Assembly (NCBI RefSeq): GCF_015207655.1
Contig: NZ_JADEWN010000002.1
Coordinates: forward strand, 88,385 to 152,384
Source of the DNA: Gloeocapsopsis crepidinum LEGE 06123
GTDB taxonomy: Bacteria; Cyanobacteriota; Cyanobacteriia; Cyanobacteriales; Chroococcidiopsidaceae
Length of the DNA stretch: 64,000 nt
Direction of reading: 5' to 3'
This document shows positions 37,087 through 46,703 of this stretch, in pieces. Each line of letters opens with the position of its first letter. Position 1 is the stretch's first letter. Made by a program: the position numbers and the translations under genes. The notes beneath the pieces were generated by a model. The model was given only the letters and a program-made list of their open reading frames with translations. It did no database searches and was not told the origin of the DNA.

Positions 37087-38535
37087 ATGACAGTAGAAGT
37101 AGCTCCTAAAACTATAGATAAAAATTCAGATAAAAATTCGAGTAACTTAATTTTTGGATTAGAGGACAATCCTCCGTTCCGCACTGCTATTCTTGTGGCA
37201 CTACAACACGTCTGTGTCATTTTTGTTCCTAGTGTAACTCCAGCAATTCTAATTGGTCGTGCTTTAAACTTAGACGCTACCAGCATTAGCTATATCATTG
37301 GTATGACGCTGTTGGTTGCTGGGTTTGCAACATTCGTCCAAGCAAGGCGCATCGGTCCCATCGGTTCAGGTTTACTTAGTATTCAAGGACCTAGTTTTGC
37401 ATTTTTACCGCCTATTTTCAGCATCATTGCGACAATGAGTGCAGCAGGAAGTACCCCAGAACAAACCCTTGCGCTTATTTTAGGTTTGGGCTTTTTTGGC
37501 TCATTCATTCAAATTATATTAAGCCGTTTTCTACATTTTGCTCAAATTATTTTTCCACCCATCGTTACTGGAACCGCTGTCACTCTTATTGGTTTAACTC
37601 TAATTCGATTTGGGATGCATGATATGGCTGGGGGAGATCCTGCACAGCAAGCTGGAGACTACGGCAGCCTCAGATATTGGGCTGTCTCAATTCCAGTATT
37701 TTTGATTGTTGCTATCTGTAGCGCTAACTCAAATCGTTTTTTAAGAATGGGTTCAGTCATTATTGGATTGCTTGTGGGAGCAATTATTGCTGTTGTTATG
37801 GGAATGACAGATTTCAGTCAAATTGGCAGCATTCCAATGTTTAATATTCCAATTCCATTTCGGTTTGGTTTAAGTTTTGATCTTGCTGCGTTTATTCCTT
37901 TTGCAATTATTTATTTTGCAACTTCTCTAGAAGTCATCGGTGATATCACTGCAACCTCAATGGTGACTGGCGAACCAATCCAAGGATCGAAGTATATTAA
38001 ACGTTTGAAGGGCGGATTGCTAGGAGACGGATTTAACTCTTTCATCGCATCCTGCTGTAGTACTCTACCAACGGTGACGTTATCGCAAAATAACGGCATT
38101 ATTCAGCTAACAGGAGTTGGTAGTCGCTATATTGGCTTTTATGTAGCAGGTATTTTAGTATTTTTGGGGCTGTTTCCGATTATCGGTGCAATTTTAACAG
38201 CAATTCCCACCCCTGTGTTTGGCGCAGCAATTATGTTAATGTTTGGCACAGTGGCGGTTGCAGGGTTTAATATTCTGCGCGAAATCAACATGACGAATCG
38301 CTCATTAGTGATTGTTGGTGCGTCTTTAGCTGCAGGATTAGGCGTGACATTTGTTCCAGATGCATTAGCAGGATTTCCAGAACAAATACGTAGTATTTTA
38401 GAATCTGGTATTTCTGTAGGTTCGCTTTGTGCTTTGATCTTAAACCTGGTGCTACCAAAATCAACGGAAGATCGAATGGTTCAAGAACCTGCGATTCCAG
38501 ATTCAGAAACGAGTTCTTTGACTGAAGTGAATTAA
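37087..38535 (+). CDS. NCS2 family xanthine/uracil permease
   Basis: Nucleobase:cation symporter-2 family inner-membrane transporter, 482 residues, with about 12-14 hydrophobic segments. Family landmarks: QGPSFAFLPP in the third helix region, and the signature TLPTVTLSQNNGIIQLTGVGSR near residue 325-345. LEVIGDITATSM before it contains the acidic residue used for substrate binding. The type is closer to xanthine/urate permeases than UraA by length, but the substrate is not certain. An ATG start follows CGGAGAACTC. Confidence 0.87.
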   Translation: MTVEVAPKTIDKNSDKNSSNLIFGLEDNPPFRTAILVALQHVCVIFVPSVTPAILIGRALNLDATSISYIIGMTLLVAGFATFVQARRIGPIGSGLLSIQGPSFAFLPPIFSIIATMSAAGSTPEQTLALILGLGFFGSFIQIILSRFLHFAQIIFPPIVTGTAVTLIGLTLIRFGMHDMAGGDPAQQAGDYGSLRYWAVSIPVFLIVAICSANSNRFLRMGSVIIGLLVGAIIAVVMGMTDFSQIGSIPMFNIPIPFRFGLSFDLAAFIPFAIIYFATSLEVIGDITATSMVTGEPIQGSKYIKRLKGGLLGDGFNSFIASCCSTLPTVTLSQNNGIIQLTGVGSRYIGFYVAGILVFLGLFPIIGAILTAIPTPVFGAAIMLMFGTVAVAGFNILREINMTNRSLVIVGASLAAGLGVTFVPDALAGFPEQIRSILESGISVGSLCALILNLVLPKSTEDRMVQEPAIPDSETSSLTEVN

Positions 38536-38668
38536 GTTGTAAAAATCAGGTGAACGCTGTGAGTTGAAATTCCAGTATAAGCTTGCAAACTTAATAAAAT
38601 TACGTTGCTTTATTCAATACTCAAAAAAACTAGCCACTCTTGCTTGATGGATTTTGAGATTAAAATAA

Positions 38669-39439
38669 TTACGAGGCTTTACTCAAAGATTGTGCTAATT
38701 CACAAAAGCCTTGAACCTCTGGAGCATTAGTAATATATATTGGTTGATAAGCAAGTTGCTTGGCATAGTGCAACACGTTGGAAACGCCTACAGACACTGG
38801 AAATTTACTCGTATCAAATAGACTTTCGTCATTTGGGCTATCGCCTACAGTGACAACTTGTTCTACAGTCAACTTGGGGTAGTGTTTGTGCAACACTTGC
38901 AACAATCCCGCAGCTTTATTTTGCTCTATTGGTTTGATGTGACATTGAACATTACTGTAGGTAAAACCCCAACCCATATTTTGGCAAAGTTCTGCTAATT
39001 TTTGTAGTTGAACGAGATTAAGCCCAAATACATCAAATGTCCAATCGGTGATACGAAAGCAATTATCGCTTGACTCGCGGATTTGAGGAAATTCTGTTTG
39101 GAGTTGTTGAAAGCATTGCGCGAGTTTCCTACGGTGACTAGTTACATCAGGAATCGCTGTTAAAGCTAGAGGCGTTGCGCAACCTGAGTGATAGAATAAA
39201 CCGCCATTTTCAGCGATCGCCCCTGCTATTGGTAAGTAATTCGTTAAACCACTCACCCAGCCAGCCGAACGTCCTGTAACAATCAATACCTCGATACCTG
39301 CGGTAGCTAAGTTTGCAAAAGCTTGGAGTAAGTCTACTGTAAATTTGCCATTCTGCGTGAGCGTACCATCCATATCTGTCGCTACCAAACGAATATTGTG
39401 GGCATTGGTAGCAATTAACTCGGATAAAGGTGCAACCAT
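38669..39439 (-). CDS. HAD-IIB family hydrolase
   Basis: Haloacid-dehalogenase superfamily phosphatase with a C2 cap. Motif I DMDGTLTQNG (about residues 21-30), motif II IVTGRSAG, and motif IV VVTVGDSPNDESLF. The catalytic Asp pair DxD is intact. 256 residues. The family includes sugar-phosphate and phosphoglycolate phosphatases; the substrate is undetermined. ATG start. Confidence 0.85.
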   Translation of the reverse strand: MVAPLSELIATNAHNIRLVATDMDGTLTQNGKFTVDLLQAFANLATAGIEVLIVTGRSAGWVSGLTNYLPIAGAIAENGGLFYHSGCATPLALTAIPDVTSHRRKLAQCFQQLQTEFPQIRESSDNCFRITDWTFDVFGLNLVQLQKLAELCQNMGWGFTYSNVQCHIKPIEQNKAAGLLQVLHKHYPKLTVEQVVTVGDSPNDESLFDTSKFPVSVGVSNVLHYAKQLAYQPIYITNAPEVQGFCELAQSLSKAS

Positions 39440-39785
39440 AGGTTATCTCATCAATTGCGATCGCTTTGTCAGTTTACTTGACTGTGTACATCAAGTCTTG
39501 CTGTCAAATTTATTGATATTTCAGGGCTTTGAAATTGATAGGTTACTGTAACTTGTTTGAACTGAAATCAATTGAATTATATTTTGCTGACAACTTCAAT
39601 AGATTCTTGCGGAATTTGTATATTTCCATTTGAAGATTAATCCTAAGTCAATTAAATATATAGCTCGTGTAATGGTGGAATTGTGAATATCTTGCTATTC
39701 ACTAACTTTACCAATTCAAGATTTGAGGAATAGAGCAAGATAATATCGTCTTGCTTAAAAAATCTAGACATATAGGAAATAAATT
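39440..39785. other. intergenic region, one hairpin
   Basis: About 345 bp, AT-rich, divergent. The one structure seen is AGCAAGA (39734-39740) with TCTTGCT (39749-39755), 31 bp before the next start codon. No gene or RNA otherwise recognised. Confidence 0.45.
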
Positions 39786-40343
39786 ATGATTCTCTTAGAC
39801 ACATATTCATTACCTAATTTATTAGGTTTTTTGGCACTAATTAGTTATGTTATCACATTACTTCCCACCATACTTAGGATAGTTTTTCCTCAAACTAAAG
39901 CAACAGGTTTGCCACAATGGCTACTTAAATATCGCCGTCTTACTGGAATTATCGCATTTTTTTTAGCACTTTTACATGGGTATTTTCTAGTTGAGAAAAG
40001 ACAGCTTGACTTCTTCGATCCAAAGACCTTTTGGATTTATTTACAAGGAATATCTACTTTCATAATTTTTACGCTTCTTGCGATAACATCTAACGATTGG
40101 AGTGTCAAAAGGCTAAAGAAAAATTGGAAACAACTACATAAACTCACATATATAGCTATGTTTCTGTTAACTTGGCACGTTTGGGACAAAATGTCAGGGC
40201 ATTGGACATATTTAACACCTATTGGCATCGTGGCGATCGCCGGAATCACGCTTTTGTATATTATCCGTCTCTATATTGAACGCCAAAGTCAACAACAAAA
40301 ATTGACAAAAACATCTTTGGTGTCAGCTAAAAGCAATAAATAG
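39786..40343 (+). CDS. ferric-reductase-like transmembrane protein
   Basis: Six-helix haem-binding membrane protein of the ferric reductase/MsrQ-like superfamily, 185 residues. Haem-ligand histidines are likely in ALLHGYFL (about residue 60), QLHKLTYI (about 118) and LTWHVWDK (about 130). No flavin or NAD domain, so it would act as an electron conduit with a partner. The start is ATG after GGAAATAA. The WD40 gene begins 45 bp downstream on the same strand, so they may be co-transcribed. Confidence 0.8.
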   Translation: MILLDTYSLPNLLGFLALISYVITLLPTILRIVFPQTKATGLPQWLLKYRRLTGIIAFFLALLHGYFLVEKRQLDFFDPKTFWIYLQGISTFIIFTLLAITSNDWSVKRLKKNWKQLHKLTYIAMFLLTWHVWDKMSGHWTYLTPIGIVAIAGITLLYIIRLYIERQSQQQKLTKTSLVSAKSNK

Positions 40344-40387
40344 CAGTACTTGCCATGCGCTGATTCTGTAACAGGAAAACTTTTTCT

Positions 40388-41407
40388 ATGCGGATTAAAC
40401 CATTTTTTTCAAAAACCTCAGTAGCCTTGGCGATCGCTACTACAGCAATTGTCGCTGGCTTGAGTTACAAGATGTTATCACAATCAAATGGCACGACCAT
40501 CGCATCTTCGTCTATCCAAGTTCGCACACTCAAAGGACATTCGGTGTGGGTGTATGCAACTGCTATCAGCCCTGATGGCAGAATACTCGCCAGTGGTAGT
40601 TATGATGGCACAATCAAGGTTTGGAATCTGCACACGGGTGACTTGATTTACAGTATTAAAGGTCATGCAGATGCTGTGCGATCGCTTGCGATTAGCCCTA
40701 ACAATCAAATTCTTGTCAGTGGTAGCTGGGACAATCGAGTTAAGTTGTGGAATCTGCAAAGCGGTACTTTAGTAAGTACGTTTAAAGGTCATACTGATGA
40801 TGTGAGAACTGTTGCCATTAGTCCAAATGGTTATTTAGTTGCAAGTGCAGGTGTCGATCAAACAATCAGATTTTGGCATCTCCAAACACGGAAAGAACTA
40901 CAAAAGATACAAAATAGGGACACTGTAGAAGCGATCGCCTTTAGTCCTGATGGAAAAACCTTAGCTAGTGGCAACAATGATGGCACAATCAAAGTTTGGC
41001 AACTCGACACTCAACAAGAAAGTGTCAGTGCAAGTCTGTTACGCACATTAGCAGGGCATTCTCAAAAGATCTTATCTGTTGCTTTTAGTCCAAATGGGCG
41101 TTTTTTAGCTAGTGGTAGTGCTGATCAAACAATCAAGTTATGGCAAGCTGACGATTGTAGAGTTTTGCATACTTTGGTAGGGCATTCAGGACACGTTACA
41201 TCGGTCGCATTTCAGCCGGATAATCAGACTTTAGCAAGTGGTAGTACAGACCACACAATTAAACTTTGGCGTCCTGCTACAGGTGAACTCTGGAGTAATA
41301 TTACAGGACACACTAAACCTGTTTGGTCACTTGGCTTTAGTCCTGACAATCAAATAGTAAGTGGTAGTGGGGATGAAACAATCAAAATTTGGTCTATTTC
41401 GCGCTAA
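40388..41407 (+). CDS. membrane-anchored WD40 seven-bladed propeller
   Basis: N-terminal hydrophobic helix (about 11-31, SVALAIATTAIVAGLSYKML) without a clear cleavage site, then seven WD40 blades. The seven blade-ending tryptophan motifs are visible: IKVWNL, VKLWNL, IRFWHL, IKVWQL, IKLWQA, IKLWRP and IKIWSI. The propeller probably lies outside the inner membrane. No enzymatic domain. Likely a protein-interaction scaffold. Related propellers occur in the kinase at 50981 and the secreted protein at 62091. Confidence 0.88.
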   Translation: MRIKPFFSKTSVALAIATTAIVAGLSYKMLSQSNGTTIASSSIQVRTLKGHSVWVYATAISPDGRILASGSYDGTIKVWNLHTGDLIYSIKGHADAVRSLAISPNNQILVSGSWDNRVKLWNLQSGTLVSTFKGHTDDVRTVAISPNGYLVASAGVDQTIRFWHLQTRKELQKIQNRDTVEAIAFSPDGKTLASGNNDGTIKVWQLDTQQESVSASLLRTLAGHSQKILSVAFSPNGRFLASGSADQTIKLWQADDCRVLHTLVGHSGHVTSVAFQPDNQTLASGSTDHTIKLWRPATGELWSNITGHTKPVWSLGFSPDNQIVSGSGDETIKIWSISR

Positions 41408-41752
41408 ATTGCCGTTCAAAAGCTACTTTCTAGACGCGATTAAACTGTTCAAAGAATTAAAATTAGTTATTTCCGGAATTTTCCTTCTCAAGTTGAAGAG
41501 TAATCTTAGTGAAGTATTCACTTACACTCAACATCTGTAAAACACACACTTAAATTGATTTTAATCAATATTTAGTGTGCTTTGTAGAGGACATTTATCC
41601 GAGACGAGAGCTTACATAAGTTCTTAGTTAAATAGGAATTGCAATTACTTTTTTGAGGCTATTAGTCTTGAATAGCTGTAATTTTCTCGTGCAACTAAGT
41701 TAGATGTTTTGTGAATGCTTTGTCATCAAATTAGTTAAAAAGAGATGAAACA
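41408..41752. other. intergenic region with terminator-like hairpin
   Basis: About 345 bp. A hairpin at 41545-41579 pairs CACACT and TTGAT on the left with ATCAA and AGTGTG on the right, small internal loop, suitable as a terminator for the WD40 gene. The rest is AT-rich leader of the next gene. Confidence 0.5.
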
Positions 41753-43249
41753 ATGAACAAAATGAACGGTAACATTATCATTTCTTGGAATAACATTTAT
41801 TTAGAAGCTGTGCGCAGACTGGGTGGTGCGCCTGGTCCACTTTCCCGAATGGGAGCAATGATGCACATTGCAATGTTTGATGCAATCAATATTCTTTGTG
41901 ACGGTTCATACGAGCAGTATACTAAGTCCAATATCGAAAAAATAGAGGGTGCAGATCCGATAATGAGTGCAGCATATGCCGCACGGAAAGTTTTGCTAGA
42001 AACGATTGAGGAACTAATTAAACAAACTGTAAAGAATCAAGGCGGAGTACCGAGTCCTTTTGCTGCGTATCAAGTCAATACAGGTTTCGATGCTGATTCA
42101 TTTTTGCGCGATTGCATGACGCCCTTTAATATGCCTTTGAGCGCAGCAAATTGCGATCCTTCACGTCAATTTGGTGAAGCAGTGGCTAAGGCGATTTTAA
42201 CTGAACGTGAAAATGATGGTTCTCAAAATCCGCCACCTTCACCTATGTTGTGCAATGGTTCCAGTAATAGAAATACTGATACTGTTCCTAAGTGTTTTGG
42301 TTATGAGGCTGGTGATTGGCGGGAAACTGGTTCAGGACCAGCTGTGACGCCACAGTGGGGTAGAGTCAAATCGATGGGTAGGTGGGATCGCGATCGCATT
42401 GATGAATTTTTACCAACGACAGCGTTGAACATCAAAGAGTTTGACACCTATGAAAAATTACTAAAAAGCCGCGATTACGTAGGTCAATTTGATGAAGTAA
42501 GGCGGCTGGGTGAAGCGCATTCAACGGAACGGACGCGTGAGGAAACGGAAATAGCATTTTTCTGGGCTAATGACCTTGATGGTACTTACAAGCCTCCTGG
42601 TCAACTGTACGTGATTACGCAAACTGTTGCTAAGCAAGAAGGTACTATCGAAGACTTACTGGAAACCGCACGACTTTTTGCGCTGGTTGGAATTGCTATG
42701 GCGGATGCAGCAATTGTGGCTTGGTATGTGAAGTATCTATTTCCGAATGAAGAGTGTCCAATTCGTTTGTGGCGTCCTGAATCTGCGATCCGAGAAGCCG
42801 ATCGCGATCGCAACCGCAATACTTTGCTAGATCCTAATTGGCAACCACTTTCAGCAATGGTTGATGGTACGCGATTTTCACCAGCTTTTCCGGCGTATAT
42901 TTCTGGTCATGCTACCTTTGGTGCTGCCCATGCGACGATGATGCGACTTTATTATGGACGCGATTCGATTGCTTTTACGGCAACAACTGAAGATCCTCAT
43001 GCTTTGCGTGACGAGAATGGCATCAAGCTAACTCGTCGCTTTACAAGCTTTACCGAAGCTGCAAGAGAAAACGGTCGCAGCCGCGTTTATCTTGGCGTCC
43101 ATTACCAATGGGATGCGGAAGGTGGATTTGAATCGGGTTCTAAAGTTGCTGAATATGCTTTTAACAGCGTGTTAAAACAGCAAGCTGAACATTACCAAAC
43201 ATCGACATCTGTTACTGCGAAAACCACCAACGAACCTGTAACAGTGTAG
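41753..43249 (+). CDS. vanadium-dependent haloperoxidase-like protein
   Basis: PAP2/vanadium haloperoxidase superfamily, 498 residues, no signal peptide. Vanadate-pocket motifs: ISGH with acid-base His386, SRVYLGVHYQWD with Arg444 and His450, and LWRP with Arg341. In characterised enzymes a Lys lies seven residues before the RP arginine; here the best aligned Lys is K327, giving a spacing of 14 and an apparent 7-residue insertion (PNEECPI region). Could be a haloperoxidase, or a vanadate-free phosphatase relative. ATG start; an alternative ATG is four codons in (MNG). Confidence 0.82.
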   Translation: MNKMNGNIIISWNNIYLEAVRRLGGAPGPLSRMGAMMHIAMFDAINILCDGSYEQYTKSNIEKIEGADPIMSAAYAARKVLLETIEELIKQTVKNQGGVPSPFAAYQVNTGFDADSFLRDCMTPFNMPLSAANCDPSRQFGEAVAKAILTERENDGSQNPPPSPMLCNGSSNRNTDTVPKCFGYEAGDWRETGSGPAVTPQWGRVKSMGRWDRDRIDEFLPTTALNIKEFDTYEKLLKSRDYVGQFDEVRRLGEAHSTERTREETEIAFFWANDLDGTYKPPGQLYVITQTVAKQEGTIEDLLETARLFALVGIAMADAAIVAWYVKYLFPNEECPIRLWRPESAIREADRDRNRNTLLDPNWQPLSAMVDGTRFSPAFPAYISGHATFGAAHATMMRLYYGRDSIAFTATTEDPHALRDENGIKLTRRFTSFTEAARENGRSRVYLGVHYQWDAEGGFESGSKVAEYAFNSVLKQQAEHYQTSTSVTAKTTNEPVTV

Positions 43250-43370
43250 TCATTAGTACTGGCACTAGCTGCAATAGTTTATTTCGCCCGCAGTTTTGGC
43301 TGTGGGCTGTCTTAGCTTGAAAAAGCGATCGTGATGGTTCTAATACTAGGTTAGAGAACTGAGAATTTGA

Positions 43371-44657
43371 ATGCAGCAACTGAACCTGACACGCCATATC
43401 CGCCTAATTGCGATCGCCTTGATGAGTGCTTTCATCCTATTTCTGTGTGGAGCGATCGCACCCATTCTGCCTACCGTTGGACAATCGCAACCTGACACTT
43501 TTGAACAAGTCTGGAAAACCGTCAACGACAACTTTTTCGATCCAAACTTCAATGGCATAAACTGGCAAGAGATCCATGAAAAATACAGAACTCAAGCAAA
43601 CCAGGCTCGATCAAAAGCTGAGCTTGCAAGGATCATTAATCAAATGCTCTCTGAATTGAGAACCTCACATACTCATTTTTATACCTCAGAGGAACCAGAG
43701 TACTACCAAATCTTGGGCATTTTCTTACCTCGCAACCCTGAGTTACAGCAGCAACTGAAGACTGTCCTGCCTGATAATAAACCTCAATACACCGGCATTG
43801 GTATTTTCACCAAACAGTGGAATGGAAATACCTTCATCAGTGCAATTCTTGATGGCAGTCCTGCATCCAAAGCAGGGCTACTGGTTGGCGATCAATTGCT
43901 GAGAGTCGAGGGGCAACCTTTTCACCCCATTCAGTCTTTTGCTGGCAAAGCAAATCAACCTGTTAAGCTTCTGATTCAACGCTCTCCTATTCCGAGTAGT
44001 CAGCAAGAAATTACGGTGACACCTAAAATACTGGATGGAACAACAATGTTTTTGGATGCCATGAAGGCAAGCGTTCAAGTCGTTGAGCAAGCAAGGCAAA
44101 AAATTGGCTATGTCCATCTGTGGTCTTATGCTGGTGAACAGTATCAAAAGCAACTTGAAACCGAACTATTCTATGGTCGTCTGAAAGATACAGACACTTT
44201 TGTTCTCGATTTAAGAGAAGGTTGGGGCGGTGCTAGGGCTTCCTATCTCAATATATACACGCCTCGAAATATCAGACTAACTGGAACTGCCCGAAATCGG
44301 ACAACACCATCTACCTCCAGTTCCGCTTGGAGTAAGCCCGTGGTGATGCTTGTTAACGAGGAGAGTCGAAGTGGTAAAGAAATTCTTGCCTATGGGTTTC
44401 GCAAATATGAGATTGGTACTGTTGTAGGTGCTAAAACGGCAGGTGCAGTTGTGCAAGGAAACTTGTTTGCAATGAATGATGGCAGTGTCTTATATTTGGC
44501 AATTGCGGATGTGTATCTAGATGAAAATCAGCGCATAGAGAGGGTTGGAGTGAAACCAGATATTGAAGTTCCGTTCTCACTAGATTATGCTCGTGGTTCA
44601 GACCCTCAGAAAGAACGGGCAATCGCGGTAGCTCTAGAAGCTGTGAATCGGTGGTAA
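43371..44657 (+). CDS. S41 family C-terminal-processing-like peptidase
   Basis: Exported serine peptidase. An N-terminal hydrophobic helix (about 9-30) is followed by a helical region with FEQVWKTVNDNFFDP, a PDZ-like domain (GIGIFTKQWNGNTFISAILDGSPASKAGLLVGDQLL) and the S41 catalytic core. The catalytic Ser is in NEESRSGKEILAYGF and the Lys in VVGAKTAGAVV. 428 residues, the usual CtpA length. ATG start. Substrate unknown; CtpA-type enzymes in cyanobacteria mature D1, but this one is more divergent. Confidence 0.85.
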   Translation: MQQLNLTRHIRLIAIALMSAFILFLCGAIAPILPTVGQSQPDTFEQVWKTVNDNFFDPNFNGINWQEIHEKYRTQANQARSKAELARIINQMLSELRTSHTHFYTSEEPEYYQILGIFLPRNPELQQQLKTVLPDNKPQYTGIGIFTKQWNGNTFISAILDGSPASKAGLLVGDQLLRVEGQPFHPIQSFAGKANQPVKLLIQRSPIPSSQQEITVTPKILDGTTMFLDAMKASVQVVEQARQKIGYVHLWSYAGEQYQKQLETELFYGRLKDTDTFVLDLREGWGGARASYLNIYTPRNIRLTGTARNRTTPSTSSSAWSKPVVMLVNEESRSGKEILAYGFRKYEIGTVVGAKTAGAVVQGNLFAMNDGSVLYLAIADVYLDENQRIERVGVKPDIEVPFSLDYARGSDPQKERAIAVALEAVNRW

Positions 44658-44850
44658 GCACTGCATAGTTGATGAAGTGGACAGACGAAAGCAACTGGTG
44701 GTGATGCAAAGTTTATCTGCCGTCGCTTATCTTGGTCGTTAGGCTGCTCAGTTTCAGTCAGGTTGAATGTACCTTTGAGGAGATCTATTGAGAGCTATTG
44801 AAGTTCAGGGTTAAACTTTGATAGCTAATCCCAAAATTGCACATTCTGCT

Positions 44851-45834
44851 ATGGTGGCACAATCCGATTTCATTATCACTACCCAAAACTTAACCAAAAC
44901 CTATGGGCGTAAACCTGTTGTAGACAGGCTGAATTTAGCCGTGCCACGCGGCTCGATTTGTGGCTTTCTCGGCTCAAACGGCGCGGGAAAAAGTACCACG
45001 ATTAAACTGTTACTTGGGCTTGTAAAGCCGTCTAGCGGAGTTGGTACGGTCTTTGGCAAAGACATTGTGAGAGATAGTATTGCCATTCGAGAGCGAGTTG
45101 GTTTTCTGGCACAAGCACCTTACTTTTACGGATACTTGACTGCCCGTGAGACATTGCAATTTGTCGCATCGTTCTTCTTCAAAGGGTCGAGGGCTGCAAT
45201 CGCCGCTCGCATTGAAGAACTGATCGAACTCGTCGGTTTAAGTGGCAAAGCAGATCGCCCAGTGCGGGGGTTTTCTGGTGGGGAGCGTCAGCGTCTTGGC
45301 ATTGCTCAAGCAGCGATTAATGATCCTGAATTGATTATTCTTGATGAGCCAGCCGCCGCCCTTGACCCATTGGGGCGGCGCAATGTGCTTCAAATTCTCG
45401 AACGCTTTCGGGGACAGAGTACGGTCTTTTACTCCACTCACATTCTCGATGATGTGCAGCGAGTCAGCGACATGGTTGCGATCCTCGAACGCGGCAGATT
45501 AGTGGCTCAGGACACGATCGACCAACTGCTATCAGGCGATCGCAATTTGTTTAGTATCACGGTGCGCGGTGACGGACGAACTGTTTGCGATCGCCTAAAA
45601 CGAGTCCCGTGGGTTAAAAAAACTATTACAACTGAAGTGGGTGTGCTCGGTGTAGAGCATCATACCACCAAACTCCAAGTTCAGGTCACAAATCCCAACG
45701 CGGCAGAGACTGAACTCCTACGGCTTGTGATGGCAGACCCTACCATTATCGTGACGCAATTTGGACGGATATCCTATGACCTCGAAGATGTGTTTGTGGA
45801 TTTAGTCGAGCGAGAACTCAACCATGAGCAATAA
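44851..45834 (+). CDS. ABC exporter ATP-binding protein
   Basis: ATPase of an ABC-2-type exporter. Walker A GSNGAGKSTT, signature FSGGERQRLGIAQ, Walker B LIILDEPAAALDP and H-loop YSTHILDDV. I use the ATG at 44851 (MVAQSDFIITTQNL); an in-frame TTG at 44818 would add 11 residues. The permease gene starts within its last codons (11-bp overlap), so the two are translationally coupled. Substrate unknown. Confidence 0.88.
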   Translation: MVAQSDFIITTQNLTKTYGRKPVVDRLNLAVPRGSICGFLGSNGAGKSTTIKLLLGLVKPSSGVGTVFGKDIVRDSIAIRERVGFLAQAPYFYGYLTARETLQFVASFFFKGSRAAIAARIEELIELVGLSGKADRPVRGFSGGERQRLGIAQAAINDPELIILDEPAAALDPLGRRNVLQILERFRGQSTVFYSTHILDDVQRVSDMVAILERGRLVAQDTIDQLLSGDRNLFSITVRGDGRTVCDRLKRVPWVKKTITTEVGVLGVEHHTTKLQVQVTNPNAAETELLRLVMADPTIIVTQFGRISYDLEDVFVDLVERELNHEQ

Positions 45835-46615
45835 AAGCGATGTTCGTCAATCTGGATTGCAGCCTGTCTCGAACCGTTGGTTACGGGGCTTCCGTCCCAT
45901 TTATCAAAAAGAGCTAGCCCACTGGTTTGGAACTGGGCGATGGATTTCTCAACTGATTATTTGGATGTCACTGACAGCAGTGCCCGCAATCTGGATGACA
46001 CCCAGCAGCGTAACCAATCGAGGCGTTTCATTCCTGACTCTGTTTCTTTGGTTAGGAAGCACACTTTTGTCGATTGGCACAATTATTCTGGTTCAAGGCA
46101 CCATTATCGAGGAGAAGCTCACACAGACTTTAATTTGGATTTGTTCTAAACCATTGTCTCGTGCTGCGTTCATTCTGGCAAAATTCGCGGCTTATGCAAT
46201 TTTCATCGGTAGCATTGCCTTGGGTGTGCCTGCCATTTTTACATACTTTGCAGCAGTATTTGCAGGATTGCCCTCACAAATCTCGTTACTGAACTATCTT
46301 GTGGGGGTTTGCATGGTTTATCTGTTGCTGCTGTTCAACCTAGCGTTAACGCTCATGCTTGGGGCAATCTTTAATCGAGTTGGAGCTGTAACCGCGATCG
46401 CGCTGTTTGTTTTTCTTGGTGGTGCAAGCTTGAACTCTAATCCACAATTAAGGCGAATTGAACCTTTCACCGTGTGGGCATTGCAAGGCGATGCAACAGC
46501 AGCAGTAGTTGGACTATTTTCCAATGAAGCTTGGATCGCGATAAGCAGTACGATCATGCTAACTGTGCTGTGTCTAATGGTTGCAGTTTGGTGGATGAAG
46601 CATTATGAACTGTAA
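45824..46615 (+). CDS. ABC exporter permease
   Basis: 263 residues with six hydrophobic helices, ABC-2 membrane type. IIEEKLTQTLIWICSKPLSRAAFILAKF is the conserved cytoplasmic coupling helix. Overlaps the ATPase gene by 11 bp and is its partner. An ATG start lies inside the end of the upstream gene. Confidence 0.85.
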   Translation: MSNKSDVRQSGLQPVSNRWLRGFRPIYQKELAHWFGTGRWISQLIIWMSLTAVPAIWMTPSSVTNRGVSFLTLFLWLGSTLLSIGTIILVQGTIIEEKLTQTLIWICSKPLSRAAFILAKFAAYAIFIGSIALGVPAIFTYFAAVFAGLPSQISLLNYLVGVCMVYLLLLFNLALTLMLGAIFNRVGAVTAIALFVFLGGASLNSNPQLRRIEPFTVWALQGDATAAVVGLFSNEAWIAISSTIMLTVLCLMVAVWWMKHYEL

Positions 46616-46703
46616 AACAGGCTAACAACCGTGCTGCACCGGAACATACCAATCTAATTAGCTGAGGTGCAGAGGTGCGGCGGGTGAAACGGAACGCTAG
46701 GAC

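Noticed and set aside
46697..46700. CTAG as target-site duplication of the IS
   Set aside because: There is no matching CTAG after the right end.
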